Assembly (NCBI GenBank): GCA_965262235.1
Contig: OZ253504.1
Coordinates: forward strand, 3,100,001-3,164,000
Direction: 5' to 3'
DNA from: CATQGW01 sp965262235
GTDB lineage: Bacteria; Chloroflexota; Dehalococcoidia; Bin125
DNA length: 64,000 bases
The notes under the pieces were generated by a model, which made no database searches, was not told the DNA's origin, and saw nothing but the letters and a program-made list of their open reading frames with translations. Made by a program: the position numbers and the translations under genes. Positions within the stretch are counted from its first letter, which is position 1; every line of letters begins with the position of its first letter. Shown here piece by piece: positions 42,364 to 52,188 of this stretch.

Positions 42364-43752
42364 CTATGGCCGCGTCATCTGCTCGGGCCGCACCCACTCG
42401 GCGAACTGCTCGTCGGTCAGCAGCCCCAGCGCCGCGCCGGCCTCGGCCAGCGTCGAGTTGTCGGTGTGCGCCTTCTTCGCGATCGCCGCCGCGTTGTCGT
42501 AGCCCAGATGCGGGTTCAGCGCCGTCACCAGCATCAGCGACGAGCGCATCAGATCATCGATCCGCTGGTTGTTGGGCTCCGTGCCCACAACGCAGTTGTC
42601 CGTGAACGAGACCGACGCGTCGCCCAGCAGGCGGATGCTCTGCAGGTTGTTGAACGCGATCACCGGCTTGAACACGTTGAGCTCGAAGTGCCCGTTCGCG
42701 CCGCCGACGCTGACCGCCACCGCGTTGCCCATCACCTGCGCGCAGACCATCGTCAGCGCCTCCGACTGGGTCGGGTTGACCTTGCCCGGCATGATGCTGC
42801 TGCCCGGCTCGTTGGCCGGCAGGTTCAGCTCGCCGAGGCCCGCCCGCGGGCCCGAGCCGAGCATGCGCACGTCGTTGCCGATCTTCATCAACGAGACGGC
42901 GATCGTGTTCAGCACGCCGGCCAGCTCGACCTGCGCGTCGTGCGCCGCCAGCGCCTCGAACTTGTTCGGCGCCGAGACGAACGGCAACCCCGTCATCCGC
43001 GCGATCTCCGCCGCCACCCGGTCGGCGTACTCGGGGTGCGAATTCAGGCCCGTGCCGACCGCGGTGCCGCCCAGCGCCAGCTCGTAGAGCCGCGGCAGCG
43101 ATCCCCTGGCGCGGTCGATGCCGTAGCGCACCTGCTGGCAGTAGCCCGAGAACTCCTGCCCCAGCGTCAGCGGCACGGCGTCCATGAAGTGTGTGCGGCC
43201 GATCTTGACGATCTCGCTCCAGGCCTCCGCCTTGGCCTCCAGCGCCGCGAGCAGATGCTCCAGCGCGGGAATCAGGAGGTGCTGCACCTGCTCCGCCGTC
43301 GAGATCGCCATCGCGCCGGGGAAGACGTCGTTCGACGACTGCGACATGTTGACGTGGTCGTTGGGATGCACCGGCGACTTCGAGCCGCGCTCGCCGCCCA
43401 GGATCTCGATCGCGCGATTCGAGATCACCTCGTTCGCGTTCATGTTCGACTGCGTGCCCGAGCCGGTCTGCCAGACGACCAACGGGAAGTGGTCATCGAG
43501 CTCTGCGTCGATCACCTGCTGGCCGGCCTGCCGAATCGCGTCAGCGACTCCGGCGTTGAGCTTGCCCAGGTCCTGATTCACGGTCGCCGAGGCGTGCTTG
43601 ATGATCCCCATCGCCCGCAGCACGGGGCGCGGCATCCGCTCGTCGCCGATCTTGAAGTTCTCCAACGAGCGTTGCGTCTGCGCGCCCCAGTAGCGGTCGG
43701 AGGCCACCTCGATCTCGCCCATCGTGTCCGATTCGATCCGCACGTTGCTCAT
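42364..43752 (-). CDS. fumC: Fumarate hydratase class II
   Basis: 462 residues. Signatures: YWGAQTQRSLENFKIG, GSGTQSNMNANEVISNRA, HPNDHVNMSQSSND and the catalytic-serine loop GSSIMPGKVNPTQ. Iron-independent TCA enzyme that hydrates fumarate to malate. 43 bases upstream is the malate dehydrogenase gene on the same strand, so malate production and oxidation are encoded together. Confidence 0.97.
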   Translation of the reverse strand: MSNVRIESDTMGEIEVASDRYWGAQTQRSLENFKIGDERMPRPVLRAMGIIKHASATVNQDLGKLNAGVADAIRQAGQQVIDAELDDHFPLVVWQTGSGTQSNMNANEVISNRAIEILGGERGSKSPVHPNDHVNMSQSSNDVFPGAMAISTAEQVQHLLIPALEHLLAALEAKAEAWSEIVKIGRTHFMDAVPLTLGQEFSGYCQQVRYGIDRARGSLPRLYELALGGTAVGTGLNSHPEYADRVAAEIARMTGLPFVSAPNKFEALAAHDAQVELAGVLNTIAVSLMKIGNDVRMLGSGPRAGLGELNLPANEPGSSIMPGKVNPTQSEALTMVCAQVMGNAVAVSVGGANGHFELNVFKPVIAFNNLQSIRLLGDASVSFTDNCVVGTEPNNQRIDDLMRSSLMLVTALNPHLGYDNAAAIAKKAHTDNSTLAEAGAALGLLTDEQFAEWVRPEQMTRP

Positions 43753-43795
43753 CCTCTGAACCCTCTCTCGCCCATCTCAGGCAGTGGCGAAGCCG

Positions 43796-44728
43796 TTAGC
43801 CGAGCCGTGCCAGGTCGTCGACCAGGCCCTGCACCGCGTTGGCTGAGTGCTGCAGCGCGGCCTGCTCGTCATCTGTCAGCGAGATCTCCAGCACCCGCTC
43901 GATCCCGTTCGCGCCCAGAATCACCGGCACGCCGATGAACAGCCCGTCGACGCCGTACTGGCCCTCCAGCAGCGCCGCGCAGGGCAGAATCCGGCGCTTG
44001 TTCAGCGCGATGCTGTCGACCATCTGCGCGACCGCCGCCGACGGCGCGTAGAACGCGCTGCCGGTCTTGAGCAGGTTGACGATCTCCGAGCCGCCGTCGC
44101 GCGTGCGCTGGATGATCGAGTCGATCTGGTCCTGCGGCAGCAGCTCCGTGACGGGGATTCCGGCGACCGTCGTGAACGAGGCCAGCGGGACCATCGTGTC
44201 GCCGTGCCCGCCGAGCACGTAGGCGTGCACATCTTCGACGCTCACGTTCAGCGCCTCGGCGACGAACGAGCGGTAGCGCGCGGTGTCCAGAATCCCCGCC
44301 ATCCCGATCACCCGGTGCGGCGGGATCCCGGCCGCCTCGTAGGCGACGTGGCACATCGCGTCGAGCGGGTTGCTGACCACGACGAGGATCGCGTCCGGCG
44401 AGGCCGCGATCGCCTTGCGCGTCACATCGTCGACGATCTTCATGTTGATGCTGAGCAGGTCGTCGCGGCTCATGCCCGGCTTGCGCGCGACCCCGGAGGT
44501 GATCACGACGATGTCGGAGCCTGCGGTCGCTGCGTATTCGGTTGTGCCGCAGAGCGCCGCGTCGACGCCCACGATCGGGCTGGCCTCGTACATGTCCAGC
44601 GCCTTGCCCTCGGCCAGGCCCTCAACGATGTCGAGCAGGACGATGTCGGCATAGCCGCGTTCAGCCAGCCGTTGGGCGGTCGTCGCGCCCACATTGCCCG
44701 CTCCGACGACGGTCACCTTTGTGCGCAT
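43796..44728 (-). CDS. mdh: Malate dehydrogenase (LDH-type)
   Basis: 310 residues. NAD-binding GAGNVGATTAQ, aspartate for NAD(H) choice in IVLLDIVEGLAEGKALD, substrate-arginine region TSGVARKPGMSRDDLL (two Arg, as in malate rather than lactate enzymes), VVVSNPLDAM and the catalytic His in GGHGDTMVP. It oxidises malate to oxaloacetate. It is the first gene after repeat element B and precedes fumC. Confidence 0.96.
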   Translation of the reverse strand: MRTKVTVVGAGNVGATTAQRLAERGYADIVLLDIVEGLAEGKALDMYEASPIVGVDAALCGTTEYAATAGSDIVVITSGVARKPGMSRDDLLSINMKIVDDVTRKAIAASPDAILVVVSNPLDAMCHVAYEAAGIPPHRVIGMAGILDTARYRSFVAEALNVSVEDVHAYVLGGHGDTMVPLASFTTVAGIPVTELLPQDQIDSIIQRTRDGGSEIVNLLKTGSAFYAPSAAVAQMVDSIALNKRRILPCAALLEGQYGVDGLFIGVPVILGANGIERVLEISLTDDEQAALQHSANAVQGLVDDLARLG

Positions 44729-44860
44729 CAGTCAGCCATCCTCTCTGCTCGATCTGGATTCAGTCCCCCCAACTCCCCATTCAGGCGGAGCTGCAGGCTC
44801 ATGTCCCACTCTCACCTCTGCGGCCGGAGCTCCGCGCTGATGTCCCGTTCTCCCCCCTGC

Positions 44861-45037
44861 GGAGACCTGCGCGTAATCTCCATTTCCCCTCTCCCCCCGC
44901 GGAGCGGGGGGAGATGCCGAAGGCAGAGGGGGGCTCCGGGCGCGCCCTCACCAGATAGCCGAAGCTCCCCACCTTCACTTCGTGACACCGCCACCGACAG
45001 GGAAGGTCGGAGCAGTGGGACTTACGCGCAGGTCTCC
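44861..45037 (+). repeat. 177-bp MITE-like element, copy B
   Basis: Inverted ends GGAGACCTGCGCGTAA (44861-44876) and TTACGCGCAGGTCTCC (45022-45037); interior palindromic repeat at 44886-44934. Same length and orientation as copy A at 15207-15383 with a few substitutions. A partial palindromic repeat (45040-45066) follows. The 408-base gap between aconitase and mdh holds only these repeats. Confidence 0.85.
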
Positions 45038-45136
45038 TGAGGGGGGAGATGCCGCAGGCAGAGGGGGGAGGCTCTCCCGCCCGAACGCGCCGACGCAGTC
45101 TTGTGACGCGCGAATCCGCGTCAGCCAGCCCCAGCA

Positions 45137-47401
45137 CTACACGCGCCCGGAGATCATGTTGAGCGCGCTGCCCGCTCGGAACCAGGCGATCTGCGCGTCG
45201 GTATAGGTGTGGTTGACGGGCACCGTGTCCGAGCTGCCGTCGGCGCGGTCGATCCGCAGCTCCAGCGCGCGGCCCGGCGCGATCTCGGCCAGGCCCAGCA
45301 CCGACAGACGGTCCGTCTGCCCGACCAGGTCGTAGTGCGCGGGGTCGCTGAACGTCAGCGCCAGCAGGCCCTGCTTCTTGAGGTTGGTCTCGGCGATCCG
45401 CGCGAACGAGCGCGCGACCACGACCAGCCCGCCGAGGTGACGCAGCTCCATCGCAGCGTGCTCGCGGCTCGATCCCTCGCCGTAGTTCTCGTCGCCCACC
45501 GCCACCCAACGCACGCCGGCCTCGTTGTAGGCGCGCGCGACCGCGTTGATCGGCTGGTCGTCCTCGCCGCTGAGCTGGTTCAGCGTCGTGCCGGTCGCGC
45601 CGTCGAACGCGTTCACGCCGCCGGCGAAGAGATTGCCGGAGATGTTGCCCAGGTGCCCACGGAAGCGCAGCCAGGAGCCCGCCGGCGAGATGTGGTCCGT
45701 CGTCGTCTTGCCCTGCGTCTTGAGCAGCAGCGAGAGCCCGCTGAAGTCCTGCCCGTCCCAGGGCGGGAACGGCGTCAGCCGCTCAAGCCGGTTGCTCTCG
45801 GGCACGACGATCACTTCGATGTCCGAGCCGTCCGCGGGCGGCGCGATGTAGCCCGATTCGCCGCTGTCGAATCCATTCGGCGGCAGTTCGTCGCCGGTCG
45901 GCGGGACGAAGCGGAACTCGCGGCCTCCCTGCGTGATCGCGTCCGTGCGCGGGTCGAAGTCAATCGTGCCGGCGAAGGCCGTCGCGACGACCAGCTCGGG
46001 GCTGCCGATGAACGCCAGCGTGTTGCGGTTGGCGTCGTTGCGACCGGGGAAGTTGCGGTTGAACGACGTGACGATCGTGTTCTGTTCGTCGCCCTCGATG
46101 TCCTCACGCTTCCACTGGCCGATGCACGGCCCGCAGGCGTTGGCCAGCACGGTCGCGCCGGCCTGCTCGAACGTGGCCAGCTGGCCGTCGCGCTCGGTCG
46201 TCGCGCGGATCTGCTCCGAGCCGGGCGTCACCAGCAGCGGCGCGCGCAGCTCCAGCCCCGCCTCGGCGGCCTGACGCGCGATGTGCGCCGCGCGGCTGAT
46301 GTCCTCGTAGGACGAGTTGGTGCACGAGCCGATCAGCGCGTTGGTCACGTGCTTCGGGTACGACTGCTCGGTCATGAAGTCGCCGATTTCGGCGACCGTG
46401 TTGCGCAGGTCCGGCGTGTGCGGGCCGACCCAGGCCGGCTGCAGCGTCGAGAGGTCGATCTCGAGCACGCGGTCAAAGATCTCGTCGCGGGCGTCCTCGA
46501 CGCCGTCGTCGGCGCGCAGGTGCTCTGCGTGGTCGCGGGCCAGCTGCGCGATCTCGGAGCGCTCGGTGCTCTCCAGGTAGGTGGCCGTGCGTTCGTCGAA
46601 GGGGAACAGCGATGTCGTCGCGCCGATCTCCGCGCCCATGTTGGTGATCGTCCCGCGACCGGTCGCGCTGAGCGAGCCCACGCCGGGGCCGAAGTACTCC
46701 ACGATCGCGCCCGTGCCGCCCCTCACCGTCAGCTCCGCGGCGACGCGGATGATCACATCCTTGGGCGTCGTCCAGCCGTCCAGCTCGCCGGTCAGATACA
46801 CGCCGATCAGCCGCGGCATCGTCACGCCCCAGCCGATCCCCGCCATCACGTCCACCGCGTCCGCGCCGCCGACGCCGATCGCGACCATCCCCAGCCCGCC
46901 GGCGTTGGGCGTGTGACTGTCGGTGCCGATCATCATCCCGCCGGGAAAGGCGTAGTTCTCGAACACGACCTGATGGATGATCCCGCTGCCCGGCTTCCAG
47001 AAGCCCGCCCCATAGCGCGCCGCGGCGCTGCTCAGGAAGGTGTAGACCTCTTCGTTCTCATCAACCGCGCGCGCCAGGTCCGCGTCCGCGCCGACCTGCG
47101 CCTGAATCAGGTGATCGCAGTGCACCGTCGTGGGCGCCGAGACACGCTGCAGACCCGCCAGCTCGAACTGCAACAACGCCATCTGCGCCGTCGCATCCTG
47201 CAGCGCCACGCGATCGGGCTCCAGCTCGGCGTGGTCCTCGCCGCGGCCCAACGGTTGGTTCTGCGGGTCCACGAAATGGCCGAAGAAAATCTTCTCGGCC
47301 AGCGTCAGTGGGCGGTCGAGCCGCCTCCGTGCGACCGCGACCGACTCGGCCAGCCGTGCGTAGGCGGCGGCAACTCGCTCGATCATGTCAGGCTCATGCA
47401 T
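45137..47401 (-). CDS. Aconitate hydratase
   Basis: 754 residues if started at ATG 47401; ATG 47386 (MIERVAAAY) is also possible. [4Fe-4S] cysteines in GSCTNSSYEDISR and ANACGPCIGQW. Other signatures: MMIGTDSHTPNAGGLGMVAIGVGGADAVD and the swivelling domain VGDENYGEGSSREHAAMELR. The length and order resemble mitochondrial-type aconitase rather than AcnA. It isomerises citrate to isocitrate; 73 bases upstream is the acyl-CoA carboxylase subunit. Confidence 0.95.
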   Translation of the reverse strand: MHEPDMIERVAAAYARLAESVAVARRRLDRPLTLAEKIFFGHFVDPQNQPLGRGEDHAELEPDRVALQDATAQMALLQFELAGLQRVSAPTTVHCDHLIQAQVGADADLARAVDENEEVYTFLSSAAARYGAGFWKPGSGIIHQVVFENYAFPGGMMIGTDSHTPNAGGLGMVAIGVGGADAVDVMAGIGWGVTMPRLIGVYLTGELDGWTTPKDVIIRVAAELTVRGGTGAIVEYFGPGVGSLSATGRGTITNMGAEIGATTSLFPFDERTATYLESTERSEIAQLARDHAEHLRADDGVEDARDEIFDRVLEIDLSTLQPAWVGPHTPDLRNTVAEIGDFMTEQSYPKHVTNALIGSCTNSSYEDISRAAHIARQAAEAGLELRAPLLVTPGSEQIRATTERDGQLATFEQAGATVLANACGPCIGQWKREDIEGDEQNTIVTSFNRNFPGRNDANRNTLAFIGSPELVVATAFAGTIDFDPRTDAITQGGREFRFVPPTGDELPPNGFDSGESGYIAPPADGSDIEVIVVPESNRLERLTPFPPWDGQDFSGLSLLLKTQGKTTTDHISPAGSWLRFRGHLGNISGNLFAGGVNAFDGATGTTLNQLSGEDDQPINAVARAYNEAGVRWVAVGDENYGEGSSREHAAMELRHLGGLVVVARSFARIAETNLKKQGLLALTFSDPAHYDLVGQTDRLSVLGLAEIAPGRALELRIDRADGSSDTVPVNHTYTDAQIAWFRAGSALNMISGRV

Positions 47402-47474
47402 GGGAAGTTCCCAGTCCGCTGGGGGCGCCAACCGTGCCAAAGGCGCAGTTGAGGCGCTCCTTCGTCTTACACCA

Positions 47475-49046
<1,572 letters not shown>

Positions 49047-49280
49047 CGCCCATCCGTTACGTGATCAGGCGGCGAGGCGTCCACCCCGCGAACCATCGAC
49101 GCCATCATGCTATCTGGTAGCCGCGAACCCGTTCGGGCCTGCGCAGCGGCAGCGAGCCTAGCACAGCAAAATTAGCCGAACAAACGCCCCGTCACGCCCG
49201 AACGGCGCCTTCGCCGAGACCGTGCATCGCCGCCGTCCGCCGACGCCTCCAGCCACCGACACCTGGCAAGGCTCTGAATA

Positions 49281-49420
49281 ACTCTCCCCCCGCTTGGCGG
49301 GGGGAGATGTCACGGAGTGACAGAGGGGGGCTTCCCCGCTCCGCAACGGGGCGCCCCCCTCTGCCTCCTGCCTGCGCAGGGGCAGGCTTCGGCATCTCCC
49401 CCCGCGTTGCGGGGTGTGAG
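49281..49420. repeat. Two palindromic repeats in opposite orientation
   Basis: Plus copy 49281-49331 (TGTCAC-GGA-GTGACA arm) and reverse copy 49352-49420 whose second arm is enlarged by a GCCTGCC..GCAGGCAGG-type hairpin. Together with flanks they fill the 389-base gap between the carboxylase and LysM genes; I see nothing else in it. Confidence 0.8.
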
Positions 49421-49435
49421 TCATTCAGAGCTTTC

Positions 49436-50107
49436 CTAGCCCGGCGGCTCGACGCGTTCGTCCTCCAGCTCCTCTGACTCGTCGCTCTCCGCGACCGCCG
49501 GCGGGATGATCAACTCCTGGCCCACGTAGATGTTGTCGGCCTCGGCCTCGCTGATCCCGTTGTAGTTGGCGATGTCGAACCACGCGAAGCCGTACGCCGC
49601 CGCGATGTCGGCCAGCGTGTCGCCCGCCTGGACCACGTACACCTCGCCGGGCCGCTCGGCGGGCGCGTCCTGCTCCACCTCAGCTTCGCCCTCCGTGCGC
49701 GGCGCCGCGTCGCCGCAGGCGCCCTCGCGGATCGGGATGCGCAGCTCGTCACCGATCCGCATCGTGTCCACATCGACGATCGTGTTCAGTCGCTGCACCT
49801 CGGCCACGGTCACGCAGAACTTGGCCGTGATCGTGCTCAACGTGTCGCCCGGCTGGACCACGTAGATGATCTCCGTCTCGGGCTCGAGCTCGATCGTCAC
49901 CGTGTCGCGAAACATATACGGCTCCGGCAGCGGATCAGGCAGCGACTCGACGGGAATCGTCTCGCTCGATTGCGCCGCCGGCCCCACCTCCGCCGGCGCA
50001 GCCAGCGGCTGCGCCTCATCGCCGCACGCGGCGATCAGCAGCGCAGCAAGCACCAGCAGCGCGACGATGGGCCCGGTAGATCGTCTCACGGCTGCCCAGC
50101 ATCGCAT
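49436..50107 (-). CDS. Double-LysM lipoprotein
   Basis: 223 residues from ATG 50107. Lipoprotein signal VALLVLAALLIAAC, then two LysM domains: YVVQPGDTLSTITAKFCVTV and YVVQAGDTLADIAAAYGFAW, each ending IGDELRIP / VGQELIIP. They bind glycans with N-acetylglucosamine-like sugars, probably at the cell surface. Overlaps the M28 peptidase end by 22 bases, so the two are co-expressed. Start uncertain; a GTG closer to the signal is possible. Confidence 0.85.
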   Translation of the reverse strand: MRCWAAVRRSTGPIVALLVLAALLIAACGDEAQPLAAPAEVGPAAQSSETIPVESLPDPLPEPYMFRDTVTIELEPETEIIYVVQPGDTLSTITAKFCVTVAEVQRLNTIVDVDTMRIGDELRIPIREGACGDAAPRTEGEAEVEQDAPAERPGEVYVVQAGDTLADIAAAYGFAWFDIANYNGISEAEADNIYVGQELIIPPAVAESDESEELEDERVEPPG

Positions 50108-51591
50108 GAAACGCGCGGCTCGATCGCCGAGCCGGCCCGTTCCAGCAGGCACTCCAGCATCGCGTGCGCCACGATCCCCACATCGCGCAACAGCGCCTCG
50201 TCGATGTTGGCCAGATTGTCCGACGGCACGTGCAGCGCGGCGCCGAACGCCGTCGGGAAGATCACTGGCACCCCGACGCGCATGAACGCGAGGTGGTCAG
50301 AGCCCACGAACGCCGGCAGCCCGCCCGCCTCCACCGCAATCTCGAGCAGCGTGCCGATCGCCTCCGCGATCGCCGTCAGCTCCGCATCGCCCACCGCCAT
50401 CAACGGCCGGTTGCCGTCGCCGAACGCGTCGAGGTTGAGCATCGCCGTGATCTCCGACAGCCGCCCCGAATCACGCGACGCGTCGACGAACGCGAGCGAA
50501 CCAAACAGCCCCAGCTCCTCGGCGCCGAAGCCGACGAAACACACGTCGATCGCACTCTCCGCCGCCGCCCAGGCCCGCGCCAGCCCCACGACCGTCGCCG
50601 TGCCGCTCGCGTTGTCGTTCGCGCCCGTCACGTTCGGCACGGTGTCGTAGTGCCCACCGACGACGACGCGGCACTCGCCGCCCGGCTGCCGCGCGACCAC
50701 GTTCCACGAGGATCGCTGGCTGCCGCCCGATGCGGCGATCTTCGCCTGCTCGCCCGCCAGGCGCCGCAGCCGCTCGCCATCGCTCAGCGAAACGCCCAAG
50801 ACCGGCACGTCGGAGTCCGCCTCCAGCCGCCCTGCGTAGAGCTGGTCCTCCGTGTTGACCACGATCAGCCCGACAGCCCCCGCGCCGACCGCGTTGTTCA
50901 GCTTCGCCGTGAAGCGCAGCGTTCCGCGCGCAACGACCACGATCGCGCCGTCCACAGCGGCCGACGCGAAATCTTCCCGCGCGCCCACTCCGGCGACCGA
51001 AACCAGCGGCCCGCTCGCGCCCGCCTGCCCGCTGCGATCCATCGCCACGCCCATGACCGATTCGGCGTCGCCGATGCTGACCGACACGCGGTCGCTGACG
51101 AATTCGAAGTCAAACGCCTCCACCGACACTTCGTAGCCGATGTCCCGCAGCTCCGCCGCCAGGAAATCGACCGCCGCGCGCTCACCCGGCTCGCCGTTGA
51201 AGCGCGCCCCGATCTCGCCCGCCAGCGTGCGCAAAATCTCGAGCGTGTACTCCGCGTCATACGGCTGCGGCGCAACGATCGGTCCCTCAGCGACCCGCCG
51301 CGGCCGCCTCCGCTCCCCCGCATCGGACCCCGGCTGCGCCGCCTGCGACGCATCGCCGCCTGCCTGCTCGTCCCCGCCTGCCTCTCCCGGTTCGCCGGCC
51401 TGGCCTGCCTGGCTTGCCCGGTCGGGCTGATCCTCGGCTCTCGCTGCCTGCTGCGTCTCCTGCTCCTGCGCCGCCGCGATTTCCTGTGCAACCGGCGGCG
51501 CATCGCGGACATCGTCGCCGCCACACGCGACCCCGACGGCAGCGAGGAGTACGAAGAGCCCGATGAAGGGGAAGAGCCGCGCGACCAACAC
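50086..51591 (-). CDS. Lipoprotein M28-family aminopeptidase-like protein
   Basis: 501 residues from GTG 51591, 5 bases after the upstream gene's stop. Lipobox GVAC after FIGLFVLLAAV. A long Gln/Glu/Gly-rich linker (about 30-100), a PA-like insert (about 160-270) and the M28 zinc set: VVVGGHYDTV (His), GANDNASGTA (Asp), GFGAEELGLFG (Glu), LNLDAFGDG (Asp), SDHLAFMRVGVP (His). A secreted di-zinc aminopeptidase for peptides. Membrane-anchored by lipid. Confidence 0.88.
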   Translation of the reverse strand: MLVARLFPFIGLFVLLAAVGVACGGDDVRDAPPVAQEIAAAQEQETQQAARAEDQPDRASQAGQAGEPGEAGGDEQAGGDASQAAQPGSDAGERRRPRRVAEGPIVAPQPYDAEYTLEILRTLAGEIGARFNGEPGERAAVDFLAAELRDIGYEVSVEAFDFEFVSDRVSVSIGDAESVMGVAMDRSGQAGASGPLVSVAGVGAREDFASAAVDGAIVVVARGTLRFTAKLNNAVGAGAVGLIVVNTEDQLYAGRLEADSDVPVLGVSLSDGERLRRLAGEQAKIAASGGSQRSSWNVVARQPGGECRVVVGGHYDTVPNVTGANDNASGTATVVGLARAWAAAESAIDVCFVGFGAEELGLFGSLAFVDASRDSGRLSEITAMLNLDAFGDGNRPLMAVGDAELTAIAEAIGTLLEIAVEAGGLPAFVGSDHLAFMRVGVPVIFPTAFGAALHVPSDNLANIDEALLRDVGIVAHAMLECLLERAGSAIEPRVSCDAGQP

Positions 51592-51596
51592 CGTTG

Positions 51597-51995
51597 CTAG
51601 CGGTCGCGCCGGCGGAACCAGCGCGTCAGCGAGTTCTGGGGCGCAGAGTCGTAGCTGATGTAGCGGTCGCGCCAGTAGCCGCCGCTGGAGGTGAACTTGT
51701 GCCGCTTTTTGCCTCGCGCCGCCCAGACGATCCCAATCAGGAACAGGATCACGCCGATGATCACCGCCCACATGCCCAGCGAGCGGGCGCGCATGATGAA
51801 GCCGACGATCACGAACAACGAGCCGGCCAGCATCAGGTGCCCCGCGCTGAGCGACGCCAGACGCACGCTCAGGCGCGTCGTAAACCGCTGTAGTGCGCGG
51901 CGCAGCGGCCCCGGAGGCCGCTCCCGGCGGCGCCAATCGAAGTCCTCGATCCCCGACAGTACTTCTTCTACGTCGCGTTCAAGCTTGTCCGACAT
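51597..51995 (-). CDS. Small membrane protein, unknown function
   Basis: 132 residues, GGAG upstream. N-terminal charged, possibly coiled part (SDKLERDVEEVLSGIEDFDW), then two transmembrane helices (LMLAGSLFVIVGFIM and MWAVIIGVILFLIGIVWAAR) and a basic C-terminus with RWFRRR. Same operon as the M28 peptidase (5-base gap). No known domain. Confidence 0.75.
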   Translation of the reverse strand: MSDKLERDVEEVLSGIEDFDWRRRERPPGPLRRALQRFTTRLSVRLASLSAGHLMLAGSLFVIVGFIMRARSLGMWAVIIGVILFLIGIVWAARGKKRHKFTSSGGYWRDRYISYDSAPQNSLTRWFRRRDR

Positions 51996-52076
51996 CGTGG
52001 CTACTCCGCATCCGCCGCTGTCACAAGTCTAGCGCCAATCGGCAGCCTCGCCTAAGAAACCTCTCAACAACCCTGA

Positions 52077-52131
52077 TCCCCTCTCCCCCCCGCGGAGCGG
52101 GGGGAGATGTCACGGAGTGACAGAGGGGGGC
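52077..52131 (+). repeat. Palindromic intergenic repeat
   Basis: Full copy, TGTCAC-GGA-GTGACA second arm and strong CTCCCCCCCGC/GCGGGGGGAG hairpin, between the small membrane protein and hyuB. Confidence 0.85.
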
Positions 52132-52188
52132 GCGCAGGTATGGAGCCCGCAGATCCGCTCTCTCGGCATCGGCGGTGAGCCGAATTGT

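Noticed and set aside
45209..47452. 747-codon open frame on the plus strand
   Set aside because: Antisense shadow of aconitase; Arg/Gly/Ala-rich with no recognisable motif.
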